Of a stretch of 64,000 nt of DNA, positions 12,226 through 22,009 are shown piece after piece. The DNA is from Macrophomina tecta (Eukaryota; Ascomycota; Dothideomycetes; Botryosphaeriales; Botryosphaeriaceae): contig JAKSGN010000035.1 of the NCBI GenBank assembly GCA_024180945.1, forward strand, positions 3,133,501 to 3,197,500. Reading direction: 5' to 3'. Under the pieces are notes generated by a model. It was not told the origin of the DNA. It saw nothing but the letters and a program-made list of their open reading frames with translations, and searched no databases. The position numbers were made by a program, and so were the translations under genes. The first letter of the stretch is position 1; each line of letters begins with the position of its first letter.

Positions 12226-14612
12226 GCTACGACAAAATCCGATTCTGCGGAAACCAAGCTCGGATCGACGGCCTGCAGTTCTTCTGGATTGACACTTGTT
12301 GCATCGACAAGCGTAACAACACCGAACTTTCAGCGGCCATAAACTCCATGTTTCGCTGGTACCGCGACGCCACTCGGTGCTATGTGTATCTCTCGGATGT
12401 CCCCGACCCCCGAGATCCTGCGTCCGTGGCAGAGTCAGCTTTTCCGAACAGCCGATGGTTCCGGCGGGGCTGGACGCTTCAAGAACTCGTAGCGCCGTCG
12501 TCGGTTCAGTTCTTTTCTCGGCACAGCGAGTGCCTGGGAAGTAAGAAGTCGCGAGAGCGACAGATTCATCAAATAACTGGCATTGCGATCGAAGCTCTTC
12601 GGGGGAACGCTTTGTCACACTTCAGTACGGATGAGAGGCTATCGTGGGCAGCAAAACGTCAGACGACAGTCGAAGAGGATGCGGCGTACTGCCTCCTAGG
12701 CATTTTCGACATCCAAATGCCGCTCATCTACGGAGAGGGACGGCAAAAGGCTTTAGATCGGCTTCAGAGGAAGATACGGAAGTCTCTAGGGGGACCGACA
12801 GTCCCGAACCAAGCAGCGTGGATCGTCCCATTTGAGAGGAACCCGCGCTTTACCGGTCGCAAACGCCAGCTTGCTCAGCTAGAAGGCATGCTGTTCGCCA
12901 AGGACTATACCGCAAAGGCTGCTGTCGTGGGACTCGGCGGCGTGGGGAAGACACAGCTTACGCTCGAGTTCCTCTTCCAAACAAAAGACAAGCACTCGGA
13001 TCGCTCCATCATATGGATACCGGCCACCAATGCCGAAAGTCTGCATCAAGGGTACCTCGACGCGGCGCAGCAACTTGGCGTACCCGGGTGGGAGGACGAG
13101 AAGGAGGATGTCAAAAGACTGGTGCAGAGGCACCTAGGTAAAGAGAGCACAGGCCGGTGGCTGCTGGTCTTCGATAACGCGGATGACATCGACATGTGGA
13201 TCGCCAAGGCCAGATCTGGGCTGCAGGCCGGGCAAGGATCACGGCCTTTGATCGACTACCTCCCGAAGAGCAAGCAAGGGGCCATTCTGTTCACGACGCG
13301 CGACAGGAGGCTCGCAGTCAAGCTTGCGCAACAGAACGTCATAGAGGTTCCGGAAATGGGGGAAGACGCTGCAGCTCAGTTGTTAGAGAAGTGCCTGGTC
13401 GATTCGAGGCTCGTCCAACGTCGGCAGGACACAAGCGCCCTGCTTCTACAGCTCACTTACCTCCCCCTAGCTATTGTCCAGGCAGCAGCGTACATCAACG
13501 AAAACGGAATAGAGAGCGCAGACTATCTCTCACTCCTGCTAGACCAGGAAGAGGAAGTCATCCACCTTCTCAGCGAGGAATTCGAGGAGGACGGGAGATA
13601 TCGAAATGTGAAGAACCCAGTAGCCACAACATGGCTGATTTCCTTCGAGCAGGTCCGGCAGCGTGATCCGCTTGCAGCCGAATACCTATCGTTCATGGCC
13701 TGCGTGGAGCCAAAGGACATACCGCAGTCTCTTCTTCCACCAGGACCAACGCGGAAGAAGGAGACAGAGGCTATTGGGACGCTTAGTGCCTATTCCTTCA
13801 TTACCAAACGGCCGATAGATATGGCCCTCGATCTCCATCAGCTGGTGCATCTGGTAACCCGCAACTGGCTCCGCGAGGAAAAGCGGCTCAGCCAGTCGAC
13901 AGAGAGAGCTATTATGCGCCTAGAGGAGGTCTTCCCAAACAACAGCCATGAGAACAGAGTTCTCTGGAGAACTTATCTGACGCACGTTCACTACGTGTTA
14001 GAGTCTGATCTCATCGACAAAAATGGAAAAGCCAGGATGAATCTTATGTGGCGATATGCAATGTGTCTTTACCAGGACGGCCGATGGGATGAGGCAGAGA
14101 CTCCAATCACAGAAGTTCTCAATATGCACAAGAGAGTGCTGGGAGCGGATGATCCAGACACGCTGACCAGCATGGCCAATCTAGCGTCGACGTACTGGAA
14201 TCAAGGCCGGTGGGAGGCAGCGGAAGAGCTAGGAGTGCAAGTAATGGAGACTCGCAAGAAGAAGCTAGGAGCGGATCATCCAGACACGCTAACCAGCATG
14301 GCCAATCTAGCGTCGACGTACCGGAATCAAGGCCGGTGGGAGGCAGCGGAAGAGCTAGGAGTGCAAGTAATGGAGACTCGCAAGAAGAAGCTAGGAGCGG
14401 ATCATCCACATACGCTGACCAGCATGAACAATCTGGCCTTTACATGGAAAGGTCAAGGAAGAGTTGTAAAGGCTACGAGCCTTATGAACGAATGTGTGCA
14501 GCGTCGGCAACGCGTACTAGGAGTTAATCATCCCGACCTTATCTCTTCTTCTAAAGCGCTAGCTGAATGGGAAGCGGAACAAGTAGGGTTAGCAGCTCAG
14601 CCTCAAGTGTAG
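12219..14612 (+). CDS. HET-NB-ARC-TPR NOD-like receptor, 5'-truncated
   Basis: 797 residues from the ATG at 12219 (an in-frame ATG also lies at 12198). HET domain about 1-115: it starts at Gly-Tyr-Asp-Lys-Ile and includes 'WIDTCCIDK', 'CYVYLSDV' and 'RRGWTLQELVAP', but the usual first block with the Leu-Ser-His-x-Trp motif is missing. NB-ARC follows, with Walker A GLGGVGKT (about 238-245) and Walker B 'LLVFDNADD' (about 315). The C-terminus has tetratricopeptide repeats of 42 residues. In related fungal NLRs the TPRs sense a ligand, NB-ARC oligomerises and HET triggers incompatibility-type cell death. The frame begins exactly at the right end of the hAT element, so the first HET exon is lost and function is doubtful. 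It is a paralogue of the gene at 18116-21108. Confidence 0.85.
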   Translation: MSGYDKIRFCGNQARIDGLQFFWIDTCCIDKRNNTELSAAINSMFRWYRDATRCYVYLSDVPDPRDPASVAESAFPNSRWFRRGWTLQELVAPSSVQFFSRHSECLGSKKSRERQIHQITGIAIEALRGNALSHFSTDERLSWAAKRQTTVEEDAAYCLLGIFDIQMPLIYGEGRQKALDRLQRKIRKSLGGPTVPNQAAWIVPFERNPRFTGRKRQLAQLEGMLFAKDYTAKAAVVGLGGVGKTQLTLEFLFQTKDKHSDRSIIWIPATNAESLHQGYLDAAQQLGVPGWEDEKEDVKRLVQRHLGKESTGRWLLVFDNADDIDMWIAKARSGLQAGQGSRPLIDYLPKSKQGAILFTTRDRRLAVKLAQQNVIEVPEMGEDAAAQLLEKCLVDSRLVQRRQDTSALLLQLTYLPLAIVQAAAYINENGIESADYLSLLLDQEEEVIHLLSEEFEEDGRYRNVKNPVATTWLISFEQVRQRDPLAAEYLSFMACVEPKDIPQSLLPPGPTRKKETEAIGTLSAYSFITKRPIDMALDLHQLVHLVTRNWLREEKRLSQSTERAIMRLEEVFPNNSHENRVLWRTYLTHVHYVLESDLIDKNGKARMNLMWRYAMCLYQDGRWDEAETPITEVLNMHKRVLGADDPDTLTSMANLASTYWNQGRWEAAEELGVQVMETRKKKLGADHPDTLTSMANLASTYRNQGRWEAAEELGVQVMETRKKKLGADHPHTLTSMNNLAFTWKGQGRVVKATSLMNECVQRRQRVLGVNHPDLISSSKALAEWEAEQVGLAAQPQV
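14139..14516 (+). repeat. TPR-coding 126-bp tandem repeats (3 units)
   Basis: Units at 14139-14264, 14265-14390 and 14391-14516. The first two encode almost the same 42 residues and are nearly identical in DNA; the third is diverged. Recent unit duplication or concerted evolution is the simplest explanation. Confidence 0.8.
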
Positions 14613-14864
14613 CTGAAAAAGGATAGCACTCAGTGACCATGAATTGAGCCTCTATACAAATACTAGAGTCGGACGATTTCTTTTGCTAGTAAGTAACGAG
14701 TAGTGTTCACCCGTTTACATTAAGGTATGTATTTCCGCAGCGCGATTGTATTGGTCAGATGTGCCATCGATCAAGACCGATATGGAGATTCAGCCCAGGG
14801 TTCTGTTTCTACATTCATGGATTTTCCGCTTTAATTTAAAGGAAACTTAGATTTTATCAGCCAC

Positions 14865-15370
14865 AGATGTTACAGCCATAGGCTCAGTAGAAAAGACAGT
14901 AATTTTTACCCACATATCATTACGCTGTAAAATAATTAGTCTATGCCTAATCGTAATCCACTAGCCCGAATAGGTATATCGGTCTAATTGGATGTACCTC
15001 CCTATGTAACGAACTTTGATACCATGCCAGACATACAGTCGACGAAGGCTTCTTAGTATCTTAATGCGATTAAAGTGCTCGGGCTAGACCCTTTTATAAG
15101 ATTTAGAAGCAGTAAGAGATTGGCGTTAGTGCTGTGGTGAAGAAATCCTATCGCGTGATGCTGCTTCACTCTGCCAAAAACAGGCGAGAGACAGCCATGC
15201 TGAGGCAAACTTCCGAATAGAACGAGTTGCAGATGCCAAATAGTAGCCATAGAGCATATCTTATATAAAGCTATGCAAGTATCAACGTGTGTGCGGATTT
15301 TGGATTGCTATGAAGTGAAGGTACCTCGTATTCGGTTGGGCGCACAGGGATGTTCGGCACGCAGGGGGGG
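14865..15370 (+). repeat. 3' flank shared with the PNP-NB-ARC-TPR gene (copy 1)
   Basis: This noncoding stretch aligns by eye with 21180-21680. Shared words include acagcca..ggctc.g.agaaga.agt, ttttagaag..gagagatt, gagaaatcctatc and gtgcg.gattt, in the same order and strand. It lies downstream of the paralogous NLR in both places, so the ancestral duplication included about 0.5-0.7 kb of 3' flank. Confidence 0.7.
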
Positions 15371-16282
15371 AGGTTATGCCTTCTATTTCCAGGATTGAAA
15401 AGTTCTGACAGAGTGCCCGACCGCTTGACTAGCGATCGGTATCAGGGGCGAGGCCGGAGAAAATCTTCGTGGCAACTATTCCGTTTGTCCACTAGATTCG
15501 GAAGAAGACCACTTCTTCTAGAGAGCAGACGTACCACCAACCCGGCAGGACCACATTAACCAATGAGGCACCGGGGAAACTAGGCGCGACGGCTAAATAC
15601 CGCTTCTTTAAGGTTTAATTTTTCCTCATTTGTGGAGGTCCCTGATATGATCCGATGGCCCAGTCGCCCCGTGAAATTATGGTTAAACTATGGTGGCCTG
15701 AATAAGCAAACGCACACATTGGAGCTAAAGCAACATGGCAGTAGTCTTTCTCCCCATTAGCCGAGTCAGACTTTTCCGCATCGTCTTCGACTTTGATTGA
15801 TCTGTCAGGAGACTTCATAGAGTCTTACCGCAAGTCAGACATCTACTTCCAGAAAAGTGGAGGCTTTGCCAAGGATTAGCAGGGCATTTCTCCGGCTGTC
15901 CAGCACGTCTAATGCTTTCACACATGCCGGTACCGGGAAGCTTTGACGAGCATGAGCGCCGTGCATGTTTCACTCCAGATCATGCCAGCCTTATTCACTG
16001 CAGGGCGGTCTCATAAGCGAGTCCTGACGCGGAATCGTTCCGCCATGGGAGAGATCAATGTCGTGCAACTCCCCAGGAAGTTAAATAGAGCCTCCTGCTA
16101 TGCGTTTTCAGCAACCCCCTCCAAGCACCATCCTCCATCCTTGCCAGCAAACCGGTCCTCAGCCTCCACTGAACGAATTAGAAGTCAGTCAGCCCGACCT
16201 GCGCAGTCGTCCTCACAGCAACATCTTACTCATCATCACGTCTTCGCAAAAATAGATCCCGTACACCGACCGACTTGTCAAA
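15371..16282. other. No gene recognised
   Basis: Intergenic DNA. The last about 150 bp is the probable promoter and leader of the small secreted protein gene. Confidence 0.4.
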
Positions 16283-16612
16283 ATGCGTTTCTCCGTCGCC
16301 TCCGTCATTGCCGTCCTCGCCGTCTCGGCCTCAGCCAGCACGCTGGACATCTCCAGCCGTTGCGCTGACAAGCAGGGTGTGTGGGTGTGGTCTTGCAAAA
16401 ACGCCGACATGGCCGAGTGGACCTGCGGCACCCGCTTCTCTGGCGGTGCCGTCGCGTGCAGCAACTGTCAGGCATTGGGCACGGCGGGCCAGTTCAACTG
16501 CGATTGTGAGTTTGTCCCTCTCTGCTTGTTTTTGACATTCGTTATGAAGAAAGGGCGTGAGTTGAGGACCTCGAGGCTAATTGTACTTAGAAATCTGTCT
16601 ATAACAGTATGA
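16283..16612 (+). CDS. Small secreted cysteine-rich protein (effector-like); 3' end uncertain
   Basis: ATG at 16283 opens a frame with a clear signal peptide (basic start, hydrophobic core, Ala-Ser-Ala cleavage region at about residue 18-19). A short Cys-rich mature part follows: Cys at the N-terminus, then 'WSCKNADMAEWTCGTRFSG', Ala-Cys-Ser-Asn-Cys and Asn-Cys-Asp-Cys. The unspliced frame runs to 16612 (109 residues), but a good donor (T|GTGAGT) lies at 16506. With an acceptor at 16560 the protein would be about 83 residues and keep a final Cys; other acceptors give an immediate stop. No family name is recognised. Size, secretion and Cys content resemble fungal apoplastic effectors or antimicrobial proteins, but this is inference. 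Confidence 0.6.
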   Translation: MRFSVASVIAVLAVSASASTLDISSRCADKQGVWVWSCKNADMAEWTCGTRFSGGAVACSNCQALGTAGQFNCDCEFVPLCLFLTFVMKKGRELRTSRLIVLRNLSITV

Positions 16613-16663
16613 TGGTCACGGCAGCAGATGAGGGAGCTCGTGGCGTACAGGCGGTAGCGGAGG

Positions 16664-16780
16664 CGTTGGAATAGTCACGTGTATATAGCTTCTGCCACGT
16701 ATAGTCTATGCAGGGGAGGATAAAAGGCCACTCCACGGCCTCTCGCTTCCAACACCATGCCAACCTATGCTGATTCAACG
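16664..16780 (+). repeat. Solo copia-type LTR, family A, forward, 3'-truncated
   Basis: Similar to 58100-58256 from its 5' end (gttggaata.tcacgtgtat) through the TATA-like GGATAAAAGGCC and the 'ccatgccaacctatgc' region. It stops short of the terminal part and meets the reverse copy that starts at 16782. Confidence 0.7.
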
Positions 16781-16781
16781 C

Positions 16782-16931
16782 TGTTGGAACAGGTGCAGTG
16801 ACACCTTATTCAGTAGTGATGGGATGAATTGGCATGTTGTTGGAGGAGGGCGGCCCCGGAGTGGCCTCTTATCCTCTCCCGAATAGTGTACACTTGGCAG
16901 AAGCAAAAAAAAAAAACGTGATGTTCTAACA
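16782..16931 (-). repeat. Solo copia-type LTR, family A, reverse, with poly-A interruption
   Basis: Begins tgttggaac and ends ttctaaca. It is the reverse complement of the same family as 58100-58256. Where other copies read AAGCCAAATACACGTG, this one has an A12 run (16905-16916) before CGTG. It lies tail to tail with the forward copy on its left. Confidence 0.75.
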
Positions 16932-17015
16932 GGTCTGTATCCATTCGGCCCAGACTAGGTACTCGGAGGGATCCAGAAGCCACTAGCCGAGCTTCGTATT
17001 CCTCCGAAAGGCGAA

Positions 17016-17561
17016 GTGGATGCGGGTTCTTGTCCACGAGGCGATGAACCCCAGACACCAGTGACGTCAGAGGCCCTCACTTTGCTACATGAACACATCG
17101 AAAAAGACGCCCACACGCTTAATGGCCCGAGCAGACGACGCCTGCGGAAGCTGGCGGATGCTGCTCATAAATCCTTTGCCGAACGGGCCCTCCTTCTTGA
17201 GGAGAACCAACTATTGCTCCAAGAGAACAAAGAAAGCAAACGTCGCAAATCCACCAAGTCAACAATGGTAGTGAAGGCGAAAGTAATGAGCTATGGCGAC
17301 ACTATTGAGGCACAAGCCAAGTGTGCTGCCGAAGATGCTGTCAAAGAAGTCGCGGCAGCTAAAGGAAAACGTGGTCGGAAGCGCAAAGGCCCCGTCCCAG
17401 CGGGTGCGAAGGCTAAAAAGGCACGGAGGGGTGGAGCGGAAGTTGCGGAGGATGAGCCTGCCGCGGCAGGAATGGAGAATTACTGCTCTATCCTCCAGTT
17501 CCAATACCGTTGTTTCATAAGACGGGAATATTCATACAGTCGTCGCGAGTCGTCACGGTAG
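17016..17561 (+). pseudogene. Pogo/Fot1-type transposase, C-terminal fragment
   Basis: The frame encodes only the basic C-terminal tail known from fungal pogo/Fot1 (DDE_1) transposases: a 'PQTPVTSEAL' linker, a Ser-Arg-Arg-Arg-Leu-x-Lys-Leu-Ala helix, 'FAERALLLEENQLLLQEN', a 'KSTMVVKAKVMSY' motif, a Lys/Arg/Ala-rich stretch, and a final 'ENYCSILQFQ'. The CENP-B-type DNA-binding region and the catalytic domain are absent. The 5' break is close to the reverse LTR ending at 16931, so the element was probably cut there. No inverted repeat was found. Confidence 0.75.
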
Positions 17562-18115
17562 TGGGGATTAGTATGCGTCGCATTCTCAGCTTCATAGAAG
17601 AGGAATTGCAATAAATACCTCTTGGTACCCCCAGCGTAGTGGATATAATGCTAATGATACTCAGGTAGACACGTGGCCAAGCGCACCTCCTATCATATAA
17701 ACCACGCCCATTACACCACACAGGGCCCTCGTAGTTAGCTGCTTAATTGATTCCGTGAATAATATGCACGAACCTCCCACCCCTGCCCACTAACGGCAAT
17801 CGACCCTCTTGATGCGGAAGGCGCTAATGCATGTCAGCACACAGCCACTTTCAGCCTTCCACCCAGAGCCCCCATGCCAAGAGCGGAGCTGACGCGAACG
17901 GATCGACAGCCAGTTAGATGTCCATTGATAGCGCCCGGGCGGGGACGTGAAGCGCAAGGCTGGGGAGAAGCCACTGCGGTGTTGGCCGCGACGAGGCTGA
18001 GCGGGGCAGTTGATAAGGGCCCTGCCTCGCCGCCTTCGGTGCCAGTTTGCATCAATCTACTGTTGAAGGAAGCTCTGGCCCAATTTTCGCACGTTGTGAC
18101 TGACACCCAACCAAG
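17562..18115. other. Spacer and promoter of the PNP-NLR gene
   Basis: No coding region is supported; frames on both strands are shadows. The last about 300 bp is the probable promoter region. Confidence 0.4.
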
Positions 18116-21108
18116 ATGGCGCGCCGCCTTAGCCGCAGCGACTACACGGTCGGGTGGGTGTGCGCCTTGCCGATCGAGCTTGCCGCGGCGCAGGAGATGC
18201 TCGACGAAGAGCATAAGGACCTCCCCCAGAACAGCGGCGATGCCAACATCTACACTCTCGGAAGCATCGGTGAGCATAACGTTGTTATCGCCTGCCTGCC
18301 CGCAGGCCAGACCGGCACCAACTCGGCCGCGGCGGTCGCAATGCAGATGAAGTCCACCTTCCGCGCTATTCGATTCGGACTCATGGTTGGGATTGGAGGC
18401 GGCGTCCCTAGCGCCGAAACAGATATTCGACTCGGGGATGTTGTCGTCAGCCAGCCAGGCAAGGGTCATGGCGGGGTCATCCAGTATGACTTTGGAACGT
18501 CAACGCCCAGCGGTTTTGAGCGAACAGGCTTCCTGGACACTCCTCCGCGAATCCTCCTCGCCGCCCTCGCGAAGCTGCGAGCGAACCACGACCGGGGCAA
18601 GAGCGATCTCTTGGTTCACATTTCAAACCTCAGCAAGCTACACAAGTTCAGCCGCGACCGGGCTGGGGACGACGTGCTGTTCGACGGAGGCTACGACCAC
18701 GTTGGAGGGAGTAGCTGCGTCTCATGCGACAACGCAAAGAGGCTGCAGCGGGAGGCACGGACCGTCAGCACACCTGAGGTCCATTACGGGACGATCGCGT
18801 CGGGAAACCAGGTGATGAGAGACGGGACTTTAAGAAACCAGATCAGCTCGGAATTCGGAGAGGTGCTGTGCTTCGAGATGGAGGCGGCGGGCCTGATGAA
18901 CAGTTTCCCGTGCCTGGTAATCCGCGGGATCTGCGACTACGCCGACTCGCATAAGAACAAGAGATGGCAGCCGTACGCGGCTGGAACGGCGGCGGCATAC
19001 GCGAAGGAGCTGCTGTTGGTGATACCGGCGGTAGATGTGGTGCAGACACAGACGGTTGATGAAGCAACACGAGGTTAGTGCCGCTGTTAGGGCTCTGAAT
19101 GGAGAAATTTGACTTACGCTCTCCAGAGCAAATGCGTACTTTCTGCCTCCCCTTCCTACGAAATCGCCAGTTTGTCGGTCGAAGCGCAGAGCTTAATACG
19201 CTGAAGCAAAAGCTGCTCGTGAATAAAGATTGCCAGAAGGTGGCAATTAGCGGCCTTGGTGGCATCGGCAAGACACAAGTTGCGCTTCAATTCGCATACT
19301 CTATCAAGCAAGAACATCCGGAATTCTCCATCTTCTGGGTCCAAGCGATGAGCATAGAGACTTTTGAGCGCGGTTGCATGGAGATGGCAACAGCGTTAGA
19401 AATACGTCAGGGAAGCGAAGATGACGTCAAGAAACTAGTCCAGCAGCGGCTATGCGGAAAGAACGCGGGCAAATGGTTGCTCATCGTCGACAATGCCGAT
19501 GACCTCGACTTACTTCGTGGTTCTGAGCAAACAGAAAGTCTACTAACCTTCCTCCCAGAAAGTGAAGATGGCCTGACGATATTCACGACGCGCCACGGAG
19601 AAGCAGCACAACATCTGGCCGGCAGCGACGTGGTTGAGATAGGAAGGATGACGACACGGGAAACAATCGACTTGCTCGACAAGTCGTTGGTCCGGAAGAG
19701 CCCCCCTCACGACGAGAAGGTCGTGATGGATCTCCTCACAGAGCTGGAATACCTCCCGTTGGCGATCACCCAAGCGGCGGCATATATCAACACAAACAAA
19801 ATCCCCATCTCCGAGTATCTGCTGCTACTGAAGAACACCGACGAGGACGCTACTATTATTCTGAGCCGGAATTTTGCCGACAAGACACGATACCCGAACT
19901 CGGCAAACGCAGTCGCGAAGACGTGGACGATCACATTCAACAAGATCCTTGAATGCGATAAATTGGCGGCAGATCTCCTCGCCTTCATCTCTTGCATCGA
20001 GTGGAGAGCAATTCCGTACTCCATTCTACCCACAGCTCGTCCCCAAGCCCGGCTGGCAGACGCCATCGGCACACTCTGTGCATACTCGTTTCTGGAGAGA
20101 CGAGACGATGGCGAGAAATTTGATATGCATCGGCTCGTCCATTTGGCAACGGGGATATGGATTAGTCAGAACGGCCGGGCAGTAGCGACGAGTGTGGCGG
20201 CAATCAAACACCTCTCAGAAGTCTTTCCATCCCATCATTACCAAAATCGCGAGACCTGGCGCGATTATCTGCCGCATGTGGCACGCATACACAAAAACGA
20301 ACAATGTCAAGGCACAGAGGAAAAGAGCGAGCTCTGTCTAAAGGTCGGGCGGTGCTTGTATGTCGATGGGAGAATGAATGAAGCTGTTCTCTGGCTACAG
20401 AGGTCTTGCGAATGGAGGGATAGGAATCTTGCTAAAGATGACGCAGATCGGCTGTTGTCGCAGCACGAGCTCGCTGTGGCATACCAAGCAAACGGACGGG
20501 TTAAGGAGGCAGTAGAGCTGCTACAGCGTATTATCGCGATACAAGCGAAAGTGCTCGCAGAAGACCATCCCAATCGACTATCGTCGCAGCACGAGCTCGC
20601 CCGAGCATACCAAGCAAACGGACAGGTTAAGAAGGCGGTCGAGCTACTACAGCGTATTATCGCGATAGAAGCGAAAGTGCTCGCAGAAGACCATCCCAAT
20701 CGACTAGCGTCGCAGCACGAGCTCGCCCGAGCATACCAAGCAAACGGACAGGTTAAGGAAGCAGTCGAGCTACTAGAGCGTGTTGTCGCGATAAAAGCGG
20801 AAGTGCTCGCAGAACACCATCCTGATCGATTGATATCGGAGAGGGTTTTAGCTGCTTTCTATGAGGATTTGTCAGAGAGGTGGCCTGAAACGAGACAGGC
20901 CTCAGAACCATCTATTACCGATCTGGAAGCTGAGGATGAAGACGAACATCGAGTCAACCGAGCACTAGAGGTTCTACAATCCTACAACAACAGCGCAATT
21001 ATTGAAGTGTCAGATCGGTCACCAGCAGATCAGGAAACTAAATTCGAGCAACATTTCGAAGGGAAGACTTCTTGGGAGGCGGCTAAAAGGCATTTTCAGG
21101 AAGGATAG
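18116..21108 (+). CDS. PNP-NB-ARC-TPR NOD-like receptor
   Basis: Exon 1 is 18116-19073 and exon 2 is 19127-21108, with a 53-nt intron. The spliced frame is 979 residues. The phosphorylase/nucleosidase (PNP_UDP) domain covers about 1-310, with 'YTVGWVCALPIELAAAQ', a Gly-Ile-Gly-Gly-Gly-Val loop, 'RLGDVVVS' and 'CFEMEAAGLMN'. NB-ARC follows, with Walker A GLGGIGKT (about 362-369) and Walker B 'LLIVDNADD' (about 438). Three near-identical 42-residue TPRs come next, then an acidic tail. In known families such domains cleave nucleosides, and PNP domains in immune proteins can deplete ATP, so a nucleotide-depleting cell-death output on ligand sensing is plausible. It is intact and paralogous to 12219-14612 from NB-ARC onward. 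Confidence 0.88.
20464..20841 (+). repeat. TPR-coding 126-bp tandem repeats (3 units)
   Basis: Units at 20464-20589, 20590-20715 and 20716-20841 encode 'HELA.AYQANGQVK.AVELL' type TPRs with a few substitutions each. DNA identity between units is high, implying recent amplification or homogenisation. Confidence 0.8.
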
Positions 21109-21179
21109 GTAGTGACGGCGTTCCTGTTTCTGCAGGCAGGGAATTCTGCGTCCGCCGGGAAAAGCTAGGCTGAGGGCAG

Positions 21180-21680
21180 CTACAGGTCGAACAGCCACGG
21201 GCTTGGCAGAGAAGATAGTGCGGATTACCTAGGTGTTACTTTACTGTAATGATAATTAGCCAATGACTAGTCGTATTGCGCTAAACCAAGATCATGTTAT
21301 CGATTTGTTCGGATGTACCGACCTGCGTGGCGAATCTCAACGCCGCGCCAGACAAATCGTTGACAAATACATCACAGTACCTTGGTACGACTACAAGGCT
21401 CCGATTAAGCCCTGTAATGGGTTTTAGAAGTGATGAGAGATTGATCTTAATGCTATAGCGGAGAAATCCTATCCCGCTAAGAAGACATACTCTGCAGAAA
21501 GCAGGCGATGGACGGCCATGCTAACATAATGTTTAAGTAAAAAAGGTCTCGGATATTGAGTAGTGGCTGCAGAGCACAGTTCATTCAGAGCTATAAGAAT
21601 ATCAGTGCGTGCGCAGATTTTATATCGCTGCGAAGTAAAAGTACTTCGCATTTATTCCGGCACGCAGGGAGGGATGTTAG
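21180..21680 (+). repeat. 3' flank shared with the HET-NB-ARC-TPR gene (copy 2)
   Basis: Partner of 14865-15370, same strand and order. It has no coding potential of its own. It marks the extent of the NLR duplication beyond the stop codon. Confidence 0.7.
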
Positions 21681-21833
21681 AGCTTATGCGCGGACTAAAT
21701 TGGACTTGATCTCGAGCGAGCGGATGACGAACGCAACTCTCGCGTGTAAAGAGAGGGTGAATTCAAGTTTCTACAGCACGCCACTTGGTTCAGTAGTAGG
21801 TATCCCAACCCAGCTCTTCTGAAATTTCATATC

Positions 21834-21980
21834 TGTTGGAACAAGTGATGTGACGGCTTATTCAGTAATGAAGGAATGAATTGGCATGGTGTTGGAGGAG
21901 GGCGGCCATGGAGTGGCCTTCTATCATCTCCTGAATAGACTACACTTGGCAAAAGCCAAATACACGTGATTGATCCAATA
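21834..21980 (-). repeat. Solo copia-type LTR, family A, reverse
   Basis: Starts tgttggaac and ends ..cacgtgattgatccaata. The interior (gaattggcatg.tgttggagg, gtggcct..tatcatctcc) matches 57914-58060. It lies 29 bp upstream of the dead dehydrogenase start. Confidence 0.78.
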
Positions 21981-22009
21981 TCATTCGGGTTGTTACTTCC
22001 CGATCCATA

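Noticed and set aside
17834..18469. 211-codon minus-strand frame opposite the PNP start
   Set aside because: Antisense shadow of the GC-rich PNP exon and its leader.
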